Origin: Steroidobacteraceae bacterium
Lineage (GTDB): Bacteria > Pseudomonadota > Gammaproteobacteria > Steroidobacterales > Steroidobacteraceae
Length of the DNA stretch: 64,000 bases
Assembly (NCBI GenBank): GCA_019634915.1
Contig: JAHCAN010000005.1
Span: 56,623 to 120,622 of the forward strand
Direction of reading: 5' to 3'
Below the pieces are notes generated by a model. It searched no databases and was not told where the DNA came from. It saw nothing but the letters and a program-made list of their open reading frames with translations. A program made the position numbers and the translations under genes. Numbering within the stretch: the stretch's first letter is position 1; the number at the start of each line of letters is the position of its first letter. Positions 1-8,399 of this stretch are shown piece after piece.

Positions 1-237
1 CGGATCTTCCATCATGCGGTCAACGGCACGCGGCTGTTCGTCGAGGGCGTCGACGCATACACCGACGACGCCGGTCACCGGATCGCCGTGCCATACGCCG
101 GCGTGATCGAATACCGCGACCGGCTGATCACGAGCTGGCGCGACTACTTCGACCTCGGCACGATGAACCGCATGAAGGCCGGCGAGCCGGTGCCGGCAGC
201 AATCGAGCCGCTGGTGTCGCGCGACGGCGAACCGTAA
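1..237 (+). CDS. NTF2/SnoaL-like protein, limonene-epoxide-hydrolase type (5' truncated)
   Basis: The frame is open from the first base to a TAA at 235-237, giving the last 78 residues of a small NTF2-fold protein. The end reads VIEYRDRLITSWRDYFDLG. WRDYF is the signature of limonene-1,2-epoxide-hydrolase-like and SnoaL-like proteins, and in true hydrolases this W and D sit in the active site. The other hydrolase element, R-x-D, appears here as EGVD, with no Arg at the expected place, so epoxide hydrolysis is doubtful. It converges on the carotenoid oxygenase gene with a 16-base gap. It is one of four NTF2-like genes in the first 14.4 kb. Fold call is fairly firm; substrate is unknown. Confidence 0.8.
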   Translation, partial: RIFHHAVNGTRLFVEGVDAYTDDAGHRIAVPYAGVIEYRDRLITSWRDYFDLGTMNRMKAGEPVPAAIEPLVSRDGEP

Positions 238-253
238 GGCCCCGGCCCGCGGC

Positions 254-1768
254 TCACAGCGGCGCGCCGGCGCCGGGCCAGAGTTGCCGGCCCGGGAACC
301 AGGACGCATGGAAGCCGGCCGCCACGCGCGCCGGCAACCGCACTTTCGCGATCGGGCCCGCGGTGATCCGCTTCGCGTCGAAGACCCAGGCCTCGGAACG
401 GTAGTCCGCGATCTGCGTCGCGAGCGTGACGACGTAGCCGGAGTCCTCGTCGCCACCGCGCGTGCTCTTCGCGAACGGCGCCTCGCTCGGAAACCAGCCC
501 GGCCCGTACTCGTAGATCTCGCGCGCGCCGCTCTCGTGATCGTATTTCACGAGTGCATCGAACGCGAGCGTCTGCAGGTCGGTGGGCACGCGCTGGTGAT
601 ACGAGTAGCGCGACCTGACGCCATAGAGCCCGGCATCCGGCAGGCAGAACTCGACGTTCAGGTCATCGAGCTGCTCTTCGGACGACTCGCCGGTCTTCAG
701 GTTCATGCGCCAGCGACGCAGATGGCCCCGGTAGCGCAGGTAGGCCAGCATCGAGGCGAGCGGACCCTCGTCGCGATCGCGCCGGATCGTCGGGTCGGGC
801 TGGAAGCAGCCGTCCATCACGATCCAGTCGCCCTCCTCCCAGGCATTGACCATGTGCAGCACGTAACCCGGCGTGAACTCGAACCACCTGACCTGCGCCT
901 GCGTGCCGTAGCGCGGGATCACGCCGAAGCGGCTCGGCGTGTCGCGGTGGAACTCCACGACGCGGTGGCCGGTGCGACGCAGCACCTCGGTGTCGTGGTA
1001 AAGAGGGAAGTCGTGCAGGATCGTGTAATGGCGCGTGATCGTCGTGTCGTGCGGCAGCCGCGGGCCGGGCAGGTCCACGCGCGCGCGATGCTTCAGCGCG
1101 CCGTCGGCGCCGATCACGTAGTAGTCGAGATACGGCTTGAAATCGCCGTAGTCGTAGTCGATGTACTCGCCGGTGCGCGGGTCGACCTTCGGATGCGCAT
1201 TGAGCGTCCCGCCGATCGCGCCGCCGAAACTCTCCTCGCCGATCGTCTCGAGCGTCAGCGGATCGAGCGCGCAGGGCCGGCCGGCGTTGTACCACTGCGC
1301 GAGCAGCCTGCCGTTGTGCAGCGTCAGCGTCGTGTTCGCGGTGTCCTTGCAGTAATCCGGGTTGACCGCCTGCTCGAGCGGACCCTGGACGCGCGCCAGA
1401 TCGAACGGTCCCATCACGCCGGCAAGCTCGGCCCGCCCGCGGGCGATCTCCGCGCGCAGCGCGCGCGTCCAGATCCACTTGCGCACATAGCTCGCGCGGC
1501 CGTTGCGGAAGTAGACGCCGTGCACCATGCCGTCGCCGTCGAACCAGTGATAGAGGCCCTTCGGCTCGAACACCGGGTTCGGGCCGTTGCGCATGTAGGC
1601 GCCGTACAGGTCGTCGGGAATCTCCCCGTGCACGACCTCGAGGTCGACCGCGGTGACCTCGGAGACCACCGGCGTGTACGGGCCGTGCAGATAGGGATTG
1701 TCGACACGGTCGACCCAGGTCGGCCGATCGACGGGATCCGCAGGGTTGCCGAGCGCATAGGTCCGCAT
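254..1768 (-). CDS. Carotenoid oxygenase / lignostilbene dioxygenase family protein
   Basis: A 504-residue member of the non-haem Fe(II) carotenoid cleavage oxygenase family, a seven-bladed propeller enzyme that splits C=C bonds in carotenoids, apocarotenoids or stilbenes. All four iron-ligand histidines are recognisable: NAHPK near 191, LPHDTT near 239, LHMVNAWE near 305 and GFHASW near 486. The N-terminal RNGPNPVF and the HWFDGDGMVHG stretch are family hallmarks. I start at the ATG at 1768 because AGGAG lies 9 bases upstream; an in-frame GTG at 1789 is the outer alternative. No signal peptide is seen, so it is probably cytoplasmic. It is divergent from the NTF2-like gene at 1884. The substrate could be a carotenoid, a stilbene or a related lipid. 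Confidence 0.92.
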   Translation of the reverse strand: MRTYALGNPADPVDRPTWVDRVDNPYLHGPYTPVVSEVTAVDLEVVHGEIPDDLYGAYMRNGPNPVFEPKGLYHWFDGDGMVHGVYFRNGRASYVRKWIWTRALRAEIARGRAELAGVMGPFDLARVQGPLEQAVNPDYCKDTANTTLTLHNGRLLAQWYNAGRPCALDPLTLETIGEESFGGAIGGTLNAHPKVDPRTGEYIDYDYGDFKPYLDYYVIGADGALKHRARVDLPGPRLPHDTTITRHYTILHDFPLYHDTEVLRRTGHRVVEFHRDTPSRFGVIPRYGTQAQVRWFEFTPGYVLHMVNAWEEGDWIVMDGCFQPDPTIRRDRDEGPLASMLAYLRYRGHLRRWRMNLKTGESSEEQLDDLNVEFCLPDAGLYGVRSRYSYHQRVPTDLQTLAFDALVKYDHESGAREIYEYGPGWFPSEAPFAKSTRGGDEDSGYVVTLATQIADYRSEAWVFDAKRITAGPIAKVRLPARVAAGFHASWFPGRQLWPGAGAPL

Positions 1769-1797
1769 CGGGCGCATCTCCTGTATCACTCAATAGG

Positions 1798-1811
1798 TTG
1801 CATTAGCAGAC
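1798..1811 (+). promoter_or_regulatory. Copy D of recurring motif; possible -35 of the gene at 1884
   Basis: TTGCATTAGCAGAC matches 10 of 14 positions of the motif TTGCACWACGAKAC found at three other intergenic sites of this island. It lies in the divergent region between the carotenoid oxygenase and the NTF2-like gene. TTGCAT could also act as a -35 box with TATGTT at 1822-1827 after an 18-base spacer. This is the weakest of the four copies. Confidence 0.35.
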
Positions 1812-1883
1812 TGACAAGGCCTATGTTACTCCAGATGCCGCCGCCGCGCCTGCCGGATCCGGCGGGCTGACTGGAGACCTGCC

Positions 1884-2312
1884 GTGAGCCTCGAAGACAA
1901 CAAGCGCGTGGTCCGCGACTTCCTCGGCCACTATGCCGCCGGCCGCTACGATGCGGCGCTCGACATGCTGGCCGCCGATTCCACCTGGTGGCTGCCCGGC
2001 CATCCGCAGGAATTTCCCGCGGCCGGCAGCGTCGACAAGGAGACGGTCAGGCGCCGGCTGGCCGCCAATCTGAAGCTGCTGCCGCATGGCCTCGAGATCG
2101 ACGTCGGCGCGATCACCGCCGAGGACGATCGCGTCGCGGTCGAGGCGGAAAGCCGGGCCACGCTGGTCGACGGCAGCCGGTATCACAACCGCTACCATTT
2201 CCTGTTCGTCGTGCGCGGCCGGGAAATCGTGCTCGTGAAAGAATATCTCGACACGCTGCATTCGAGCCGCGTGCTCGGTGCGGCACGCGCCGCCTTCCAG
2301 GCCGGCCGCTGA
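1884..2312 (+). CDS. SnoaL-like/NTF2-fold protein
   Basis: A 142-residue cytoplasmic protein with the ketosteroid-isomerase/SnoaL-like fold. It shows the N-terminal helix pattern NKRVVRDFLGHYAAGRYDAALDMLAADSTWWLPG and the C-terminal strand HFLFVVRGREIVLVKEYLDTLH; the KEYLDT end is common in SnoaL_2 proteins. Members act as isomerases, hydrolases, cyclases or simple binding proteins on small hydrophobic ligands, and sequence alone does not tell which. It diverges from the carotenoid oxygenase and sits next to the thiolase/acyl-CoA ligase pair, so a role in that pathway is likely but inferred. Confidence 0.85.
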   Translation: MSLEDNKRVVRDFLGHYAAGRYDAALDMLAADSTWWLPGHPQEFPAAGSVDKETVRRRLAANLKLLPHGLEIDVGAITAEDDRVAVEAESRATLVDGSRYHNRYHFLFVVRGREIVLVKEYLDTLHSSRVLGAARAAFQAGR

Positions 2313-2346
2313 ACGCGGCGACGGTCGGCGGCCGGCGCCGGCCGGA

Positions 2347-3588
2347 TCACCCGCCGGCGGCGTCGACGACGAAGCTGACCGTGGTCGTCGCGCTGCCGCC
2401 CACGTTCAGCGTCGCGAAGGTCTTCGCGCCCTCCACCTGGTAGGCGCCCGCCCGGCCGGTCACCTGCTTCCAGCAGTCGAGCACCATGCGCACGCCGGTC
2501 GCGCCGACCGGGTGGCCGAGGCCGATCAGGCCGCCACTGGGATTGACCGGGATGCGCCCGCCGATCTCGATGTCGCCGGCTTCGATCGCGCGCCAGCTCT
2601 CGCCGGGCGGCGTGATGCCGAAGTGGTCGATCGCCATGTATTCGGTGGTCGTGAAGCAGTCGTGGGTCTCGATGCCGTCGATCTGCCCGATGCCGGCGAT
2701 GCCGGCGCGCCGGAACGCATCGGTGATCGTGCGGCGCACCCACGGGAAGACATAGGGCTCGTCCCGGCTCGCGGCAACCTTCTGCGCATAGGTGATCGGC
2801 GCCGTGCGATGCCCCCAGCCGCGAAGGCGCGCCAGCGCCTCGAGGCCGAGGCCGCGCCGCGCGGCATAGGCGCGCGCGACCGGCTCGCTCGCGAGGAAAA
2901 TGATCGCCGCGCCATCGGTGATCTGCCCGCAGTCCTGCTTGCGCATGTGGCCGTCGATGACCGGATTGGCGCGCTCGTCGGTGCCGAAGCTCTCCTCGCT
3001 GAACACCCAGCGGCGTGTCTGCGCATTGGGATTGCGGCGTGCGTTGGCGAAGTTCAGCTGCGCGATCTGCGCGAGATGACGGTGATCGAGGCCGTAGCGC
3101 CGGTCGTATTCGTCCGCCAGCAGGCTGAACACGTGCGGCCACGGGAAACGCACGTCGGTGCATTCGTGCCCGGCCCACATCGCCGAGCCGCCGATCAGTT
3201 TCGCGGCCTGATCGCCGGGCACGTTGCGCATCTGCTCGATGCCGAGCACCGCGGCGAGCCCATAGCGGCCGGCCTCGATCTCGGCGGCAGCCGCAAGCGT
3301 CGCGAGGCTGCCCGATGCGCACGCGCCCTCGTGCCGCGAGGCCGGCACGCCCGCAAGGTCCGGATGCGCCGCGGCGACCAGCCCGCCGAGGTGCCCCTGT
3401 CCACAGAACAGCTCGGCGGCGAAATTGCCGACGTGCACGGTCTCGATGTCACGCGCCTCGAGCGCCGTGGCCTCGAGCCCGCCTTCGAGCACCATCCGGA
3501 TGCCGTCGGCCAGCTCGCGCCCTTCGCGGGCCCAGTTGGCCGAGAAATCGGTCTGATAGCCGCCGAGTACATAGACCTTGTCGCTCAT
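2347..3588 (-). CDS. Thiolase-family acyltransferase (SCP2-thiolase-like)
   Basis: A 413-residue thiolase-superfamily enzyme that would cleave a beta-ketoacyl-CoA or condense acyl-CoAs. The nucleophilic Cys lies in EGACASGS near residue 88 and the conserved His in GGLIGLGHPVGATG near 359. The usual C-terminal Cys (CxGGGxG) is replaced by NVGGSATT, as in SCP2-thiolase and lipid-transfer-like members, which often act on branched or sterol side chains. GGAGA lies 9 bases before the ATG. The acyl-CoA ligase stop codon is 15 bases upstream, so the two genes form an operon in which the ligase could supply the CoA thioester. Cytoplasmic; the substrate is unknown. Confidence 0.9.
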   Translation of the reverse strand: MSDKVYVLGGYQTDFSANWAREGRELADGIRMVLEGGLEATALEARDIETVHVGNFAAELFCGQGHLGGLVAAAHPDLAGVPASRHEGACASGSLATLAAAAEIEAGRYGLAAVLGIEQMRNVPGDQAAKLIGGSAMWAGHECTDVRFPWPHVFSLLADEYDRRYGLDHRHLAQIAQLNFANARRNPNAQTRRWVFSEESFGTDERANPVIDGHMRKQDCGQITDGAAIIFLASEPVARAYAARRGLGLEALARLRGWGHRTAPITYAQKVAASRDEPYVFPWVRRTITDAFRRAGIAGIGQIDGIETHDCFTTTEYMAIDHFGITPPGESWRAIEAGDIEIGGRIPVNPSGGLIGLGHPVGATGVRMVLDCWKQVTGRAGAYQVEGAKTFATLNVGGSATTTVSFVVDAAGG

Positions 3589-3602
3589 CGCTGGATCTCC
3601 GC

Positions 3603-5300
3603 TCAGGATTCGTCAGCCGCGGCGATCGCCGCGATTTCGCTGCGCACGATCTTGCCGACCGGATTGCGCGGCAGCTCCCGCACGATGCGCAGGCGTTCGG
3701 GCCACTTGATCGGCGTGATGCCGCGCGCGCCGAAGTGGCTGCGCAGCAATTCGAGGGTGACCTGCCTGCCGGGCCGCGGCACGACGACTGCGCAGACGCG
3801 CTCGCCGAGCACGGTATCCGGATAGCCGACCGCGCCGGCTTCGGCGATGTCGGGGTGCTCGGCGAGCACCGCATCGATCTCGTCCGGCGAGATCTTGAAG
3901 CCACCCCGGTTGATCTGCGTGCGCAACCGCCCGAGGAAGCGGTAGAAGCGCGGCTCCTCGGGCGCGATCTCGAACAGGTCGCCGGTCCGGTACCACCGGT
4001 CGGCGGTGAACGCCGCGGCGGTGAGCGCCGGCGCGCCGAGGTAGCCGTCGAACACCGTCGGTCCCCGGATCTGCAGCTCGCCGGGTTCGCCGGGCGATAC
4101 GATCTCGGCGCCGCTCGCGGGATCCACGAGCCGCGTCTCGATCATCCGCGCGATGCGCTGCGGCCATTCGAGCTCGGACCGGCCGAAGCGGGCGAAATAG
4201 CGCGCCCGGTGCTCCGCATCGGGCGCCTCGAGCGGGCCGCTCATCAGCGAGACCCCCTCGTTCGAGCCGAACATGTTGACGATCTCGATGTCGTAGCGCT
4301 CCTTGTAGCCGCGGATCATCGCCGGCGCGAGCGGCGCCGAACCGGAGCCGACGCAGCGCAGGCCGCGCAGGTCGACGTCCTTCAGCAGCGCCTCGTTCTG
4401 CAGCAGCAGCATCAGCACCGCCGGCGGCGCGATCGCGTAATCGGGCCGCTCCGTCGCGATCTGCTGCAGGTACACCGGCAGCTCGAACGGGTGATGCAGC
4501 AGCAGCGTGCCGGCCATGTGCAGCCAGCTCATGAAGCAGCCGCCGATCGCGGCCATGTTGACCAGCGGAAACGGATTGAGCAGCGTGTCGCCGGGCCGCA
4601 GCCGGGCGCCTTCGGCGTGCGCATGGCTGATCGCGATCCAGTGGTTGTGCGAGCGCGGCACGCCCTTCGGCATGCCTTCGGTGCCGGATGTCCAGCAGAT
4701 CGTCAGGATGTCGTCGGCCGACACGGCGGCCGCCTGCTCGAGCTCCAGCGCGCGCCGGTGTGCACCGGCATCGTTCGCGCCCGGCAACTGCAGCGCGCGT
4801 GCAGGCGGCGGCGCGTCGTCGCCGAGCACGAGCACTGCAGGGACGCCTGGCACATCGAGCGCCGCGCGCGCCGGTTCGGTCGCCTTGAAGCGCGCGACCG
4901 TGAGCAGCGCGCGCGCGCCGGTGAGCCGGCAGATCGGCTCGAGCTCGCCGCGGCGAAACTGCATCGGCACCGGACTCACGACGATGCCGAGCCGCGCGGC
5001 GGCAAGGTAGACTGCAACGTACCCGGTGATGTTCGGCAGCTGCGTGACCAGCACGTCGTCGCGCCGCAGGCCGGCGTCGGCGAGCGCGCACATCGTCGAG
5101 TCGACGAGTGCGGACAGGGCCCGATAGTCGAGGCGGCGCGGCGCGGCACCGTCGAGATCGGCGCGGTTCGGCGGGTCGATCACCGCGAGGCGCGCCGGGT
5201 CACCGGCGGCGTTGCGGGCATACAGGTCGTGGATGCGCACATCCGACCAGTAACCGCGCTCGCGATAGCCTGTGCTCAGCGCCTCGGGTGTCGTGCGCAT
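3603..5300 (-). CDS. Acyl-CoA synthetase (class I adenylate-forming enzyme)
   Basis: A 565-residue AMP-dependent synthetase/ligase that activates a carboxylate with ATP and CoA. The P-loop ICWTSGTEGMPKGVPRSH is near residue 200, the hinge region GGFKISPDEID near 465, and the catalytic Lys in NPVGKIVRS near 547. The length fits fatty or aromatic acyl-CoA ligases. I start at the ATG at 5300, preceded by GGGAGGA; a further in-frame ATG at 5339 is possible but has no good ribosome site. A TATACT -10-like box lies at 5325-5330. It is first in an operon with the SCP2-like thiolase and is divergent from the nitronate-monooxygenase-like gene. Confidence 0.92.
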   Translation of the reverse strand: MRTTPEALSTGYRERGYWSDVRIHDLYARNAAGDPARLAVIDPPNRADLDGAAPRRLDYRALSALVDSTMCALADAGLRRDDVLVTQLPNITGYVAVYLAAARLGIVVSPVPMQFRRGELEPICRLTGARALLTVARFKATEPARAALDVPGVPAVLVLGDDAPPPARALQLPGANDAGAHRRALELEQAAAVSADDILTICWTSGTEGMPKGVPRSHNHWIAISHAHAEGARLRPGDTLLNPFPLVNMAAIGGCFMSWLHMAGTLLLHHPFELPVYLQQIATERPDYAIAPPAVLMLLLQNEALLKDVDLRGLRCVGSGSAPLAPAMIRGYKERYDIEIVNMFGSNEGVSLMSGPLEAPDAEHRARYFARFGRSELEWPQRIARMIETRLVDPASGAEIVSPGEPGELQIRGPTVFDGYLGAPALTAAAFTADRWYRTGDLFEIAPEEPRFYRFLGRLRTQINRGGFKISPDEIDAVLAEHPDIAEAGAVGYPDTVLGERVCAVVVPRPGRQVTLELLRSHFGARGITPIKWPERLRIVRELPRNPVGKIVRSEIAAIAAADES

Positions 5301-5324
5301 CGGGTCCTCCCGGCCAGGCGGGCC

Positions 5325-5330
5325 AGTATA
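5325..5330 (-). promoter_or_regulatory. Candidate -10 box of the acyl-CoA ligase operon
   Basis: On the minus strand TATACT lies 24 bases before the chosen ATG. The position 17 bases further upstream, at 5348-5353, is TACTAT, a poor -35, and motif copy A (5351-5364) overlaps it. That arrangement would suit control by a regulator bound at copy A. Weak evidence. Confidence 0.3.
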
Positions 5331-5350
5331 GCGCCGCATCCGGCCTCATA

Positions 5351-5364
5351 GTATCGTTGTGCAA
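5351..5364 (-). promoter_or_regulatory. Copy A of recurring motif TTGCACWACGAKAC
   Basis: The minus strand reads ACTTGCACAACGATAC across 5351-5366. It lies between the divergent acyl-CoA ligase (ATG 51 bases away) and the nitronate-monooxygenase-like gene (ATG 36 bases away). Copies B and C share the 16-base pattern ACTTGCACWACGAKAC. I read it as a possible operator for a shared regulator; no regulator gene is in the window. Confidence 0.4.
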
Positions 5365-5399
5365 GTCACTGGCGTGGGAAAAATGCCGCGGGAAGATCG

Positions 5400-6353
5400 A
5401 TGAGGGACCGGCTCGGAGCGCTGCGCGGGCAGCTGCGGCTGCCGCTGATCGCGGCACCGATGTTCCTGGTCTCCGGGCCGGAGCTGGTGCTCGCGGCGTG
5501 CCGGGCGCGGATCGGCGGGGCGTTTCCGGCGCCCAATGCCCGCACACTCGATGTGCTCGACGCCTGGCTCGGACAGATCGCCGGCCAGCACGCGCGCTGG
5601 GCCGCGGCCGGTGAGCACGTCGGGCCGTGGGCACTGAATCTCGTCACGCACCGCTCCTACGACCGGCTCGGCGCCGAGCTCGAACTGGTCGAGCGCCATC
5701 GGCCGCCGATCGTGATCACCGCGCTCGGCAGCCCGGCTCCGGTGATCGAGCGCATCCACCGCTACGGCGGGCTCGTGATCGCGGACGTCAACAGCGTCGC
5801 GCTCGCCCGCAAGGCCGCGCAGGCCGGCGTCGACGGGCTCGCGCTCGTGTGTGCCGGCGCGGGCGGGCACACCGGCTACCTCTCGCCGTTCGCGTTCGTC
5901 CCCGCCGTGCGCCGCTTCTTCGACGGCCTGCTGATCGTCGGCGGCGCGATCGGCCACGGCGGCGCCGTGCGCGCGATCGAGCTGCTCGGCGCGGACCTGG
6001 TCTACGCCGGCACGCCGTTCATCGCGGCCACCGAAAGCCTTGCGCCGGACCGCTACCGCGACATGCTCGTGCGCGCGACGGTGCAGGACCTCGTGCTGTC
6101 GAGGGCACTGACCGGTGCCGACGCCTATTACCTGCGCGAGAGCATCCTCGCCGCGGGCCTCGACCCGGACGCGCTCGTCGGCAAGGAGAAGGTCGACTGG
6201 TCGAACTCGCAGGGCCAGGTCAAGGCCTGGAGGGACGTCTGGGCCGCAGGCCAGGGCGTCGAATGCGTGCGCGCAGTGGAACCGGTCGCGGCCATCGTCG
6301 AGCGCTACGCCACGGAATACGACGCGGCGCTCGCGGTACCCGGCTTCCATTGA
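5400..6353 (+). CDS. Nitronate monooxygenase-like flavoprotein
   Basis: A 317-residue FMN-dependent TIM-barrel protein of the nitronate monooxygenase/2-nitropropane dioxygenase family. The N-terminal LPLIAAPMFLVSGPEL, the mid strand IVIADVNSV-like segment (LVIADVNSVALARKAA) and CAGAGGHTGYLSPF near residue 155 (the conserved GGH) fit the family, as does the FMN-phosphate region IVGGAIGHGGAVRAIELLGADLVYAGTPF. In catabolic islands this family often has poorly defined oxidase or reductase roles, so activity on nitronates should not be assumed. It is followed 8 bases later by a lipocalin-like gene, with which it probably forms an operon. Confidence 0.87.
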   Translation: MRDRLGALRGQLRLPLIAAPMFLVSGPELVLAACRARIGGAFPAPNARTLDVLDAWLGQIAGQHARWAAAGEHVGPWALNLVTHRSYDRLGAELELVERHRPPIVITALGSPAPVIERIHRYGGLVIADVNSVALARKAAQAGVDGLALVCAGAGGHTGYLSPFAFVPAVRRFFDGLLIVGGAIGHGGAVRAIELLGADLVYAGTPFIAATESLAPDRYRDMLVRATVQDLVLSRALTGADAYYLRESILAAGLDPDALVGKEKVDWSNSQGQVKAWRDVWAAGQGVECVRAVEPVAAIVERYATEYDAALAVPGFH

Positions 6354-6361
6354 GGGATCCG

Positions 6362-6799
6362 ATGGACGGTGGAGCCGAACTGCTGATCGGTGCCTGGCGT
6401 CTCGAGCGGTGGGAGATCGTCGCCGGCGATGGCACGCGCCGCCATCCGTTCGGCGCACGACCCGCGGGGCTGCTGATCTACACGGCGGACGGCTGCATGT
6501 CGGCGTGCATCATGGCCGGGGACCGGCCGGCGCTTTCGGCGCCGAACCCCAGGCGCGCCTCCGCCGCCGAGCGTGCCGCGGCCTTCGACGGGTATTTCAG
6601 CTATGCGGGCCGTTACCGCGTCTCCGGATCGCGCGTGCTGCACGAGATCGAGATCGCGCTGAACCCGGCGATGGTCGGCACGCCGCAGTGGCGCGACGCG
6701 CAGCTCGCCGGCAGCGAGCTGACGCTGTCGGCATCGGAGCCCGCGCCGAACGGCGGCGAGCGGTTGCACCGGCTGGTGTGGCGAAGGGCGCAGTCGTGA
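6362..6799 (+). CDS. Lipocalin-like domain protein
   Basis: A 145-residue protein that begins 8 bases after the flavoprotein stop. LIGAWRLERWEIVAGDGTRRHPFGARPAGLLIYTADGCMSACIM is typical of the lipocalin-like family (Lipocalin_5), where a GxW motif opens a small beta-barrel. The later segment FDGYFSYAGRYRVSGSRVLHEIEIALNPAMVGTPQWRDAQLAGSELTLSA follows the same family pattern. Such proteins are thought to bind small hydrophobic ligands and occur beside catabolic genes. No signal peptide is present. It is cotranscribed with the flavoprotein and converges on the thiolase gene at 6822. Confidence 0.82.
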   Translation: MDGGAELLIGAWRLERWEIVAGDGTRRHPFGARPAGLLIYTADGCMSACIMAGDRPALSAPNPRRASAAERAAAFDGYFSYAGRYRVSGSRVLHEIEIALNPAMVGTPQWRDAQLAGSELTLSASEPAPNGGERLHRLVWRRAQS

Positions 6800-6821
6800 G
6801 GCGCGGCGCGGTGGCCCGCGG

Positions 6822-8027
6822 CTAGGTCCGCTGCAGCACGATGCCGCAGCCGATGCCGCCGACGGCATGCGTGACGGCGACGCCCCACTCGCTGCCGGCG
6901 CGCTCCATCTCCGCGAGCAGCGTCGCGATCAGCACCGCGCCCGACGCTCCCATCGGGTGACCCATCGCGAGATGCCCGCCGCTCGCGTTGGCGCGCTCGG
7001 CCGCCGCGGGGCAGGCGCGCACGAAGCGGGCCGGCACCGCGGCGAATGCCTCCATGAACTCGATCGAGCCGGCATCCTCGAGGCCGATGCCCGCTTTCGC
7101 GAGCACCGCATCGAGCGCGACGAAACCGGCTTCGAACGGCAAGAGCGGATCGGTATTGACCTCGGCCCATGCGGCGAGGCGCGCGCGCGGCCGCAGGCCG
7201 AGCGCCTCGCCGCGGGCCCTGCTGCCGAGCATCACCAGGGCCGCGCCGTCGGCGATCGGCGGACAATGCGGCACCGCGTGCACGTGCTGCACGGGCCCGA
7301 GTTCGGGCGCGATGCGCCCGATGTACGCATCCGGGCCGAGCGCACCGAGCTGGCCGAAGGCCGGCCCGAAGCGCGCGAGATCCGCGACCGTCAGCTCCGG
7401 GCGTACGAGCTCGTCGCGCTCGACACGCGCGCCGTCGGCGCGCTCGATCGGCACGACGCTCGCTGCATAGTGCCCGGCACGCCAGGCCTCGCCGGCCCGA
7501 CGGTGTGACCGGACGGTCACCGCGTCGAGCTCGTCGCGCCCGATGCCGAGCCGCGTCGCGAGCCAGTCGGCGACGATCGGCGGCGGCACGTAGCGGATCG
7601 CCGCCGCGAGCCCGGCATCGCGGTAGAACGGCGCGCCATCGGCCTCGAAGGCGCACTGCGACATCGATTCGACGCCGCCTGCGAGCGCGAACGATTCCTC
7701 GCCGGCCGCGATCGCGCGCGCCGCGCTCGCGACGGCGCTCATGCCCGACACGCAGTAGTTGTTGAGCGTCACGGCGACCGCGGTATCGGGCAGCTGCGCG
7801 TGCTCGCGGGCCACGAGCGCGATGTGGCCGCCCTGCGCGCCCACCTGCGTCACGCAGCCGAGCGCCAGGCGTTCGACGGCCGCCAGCGCTCCGGGGCCGT
7901 GCCGGCCGCGCAGCGCGGCCGCCAGCTGGCGCACGAGTTCCCAGGGCGGCACGCCCGCCAGCGCGCCGTCCGGCTTGCCCTTGCCGCGCGGCGTGCGCAC
8001 GGCGTCGTACAGGCAGACGTCGATCAC
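6822..8027 (-). CDS. Thiolase-family acetyltransferase (degradative type)
   Basis: A 401-residue thiolase. The nucleophile is the Cys in LNNYCVSGMSA near residue 92 and the conserved His is in GGHLAMGHPMGASG near 356. The C-terminus reads HAVGGIGCGIVLQ where a standard thiolase has CxGGGxG, so the acid/base Cys appears to be Ala and a Cys occurs six residues later. The enzyme may be a specialised beta-ketoacyl-CoA thiolase or have altered chemistry. The start codon is GTG at 8027. The upstream NTF2-like gene ends one base before it, so the two are coupled. Confidence 0.88.
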   Translation of the reverse strand: MIDVCLYDAVRTPRGKGKPDGALAGVPPWELVRQLAAALRGRHGPGALAAVERLALGCVTQVGAQGGHIALVAREHAQLPDTAVAVTLNNYCVSGMSAVASAARAIAAGEESFALAGGVESMSQCAFEADGAPFYRDAGLAAAIRYVPPPIVADWLATRLGIGRDELDAVTVRSHRRAGEAWRAGHYAASVVPIERADGARVERDELVRPELTVADLARFGPAFGQLGALGPDAYIGRIAPELGPVQHVHAVPHCPPIADGAALVMLGSRARGEALGLRPRARLAAWAEVNTDPLLPFEAGFVALDAVLAKAGIGLEDAGSIEFMEAFAAVPARFVRACPAAAERANASGGHLAMGHPMGASGAVLIATLLAEMERAGSEWGVAVTHAVGGIGCGIVLQRT

Positions 8028-8028
8028 G

Positions 8029-8397
8029 TCAGCCCGGCACCGGCCCCAGCTGGAAGTAGTCGCGCCAGCGGTGGATGCGGCCGTCCCGGAACTCGAGGAT
8101 GCCCATGTAGCGGTTCACGATCCGCTCGCCACTCGCGATGTCGGTGTACGCATCATGACCCTCCACCAGCAGCTTGTCGCCGGCCTCGGCCCAGGTCTCG
8201 ATGTGCCACTCGGGATCCTGCGAACGGCCCCAGTAGGCGTCGAGAAAGCGGCCGATCTTCTCCGGACCGACGAGCGGCTTCGAGCCGACGTGGTAATGAT
8301 ATTCGACGTCCGGCGTGACCAGCGCGAGCACTGCCGCGCGGTCACGCCGGTCGTTGGCGTCCTGGAGGGCCTGCAACACGGCGCGCATCCGCGACAT
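8029..8397 (-). CDS. NTF2/SnoaL-like protein, limonene-epoxide-hydrolase type
   Basis: A 122-residue NTF2-fold protein with the C-terminal pattern GILEFRDGRIHRWRDYFQLG. WRDYF matches the limonene-1,2-epoxide-hydrolase-like group. The segment VEGHDAYTD lies where true hydrolases have R-x-D, so the Arg seems absent, as in the protein at position 1. It begins 2 bases after the TonB receptor stop and ends 1 base before the thiolase GTG, so it is translationally coupled inside that operon. A hydratase, isomerase or ligand-binding role for an intermediate is plausible but unproven. Confidence 0.83.
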   Translation of the reverse strand: MSRMRAVLQALQDANDRRDRAAVLALVTPDVEYHYHVGSKPLVGPEKIGRFLDAYWGRSQDPEWHIETWAEAGDKLLVEGHDAYTDIASGERIVNRYMGILEFRDGRIHRWRDYFQLGPVPG

Positions 8398-8399
8398 CG

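Noticed and set aside
284-1870. A 528-codon open frame on the plus strand over the carotenoid oxygenase gene
   Set aside because: It has low-complexity Arg/Val content and no recognisable motif, while the minus strand carries all four iron-ligand histidines.
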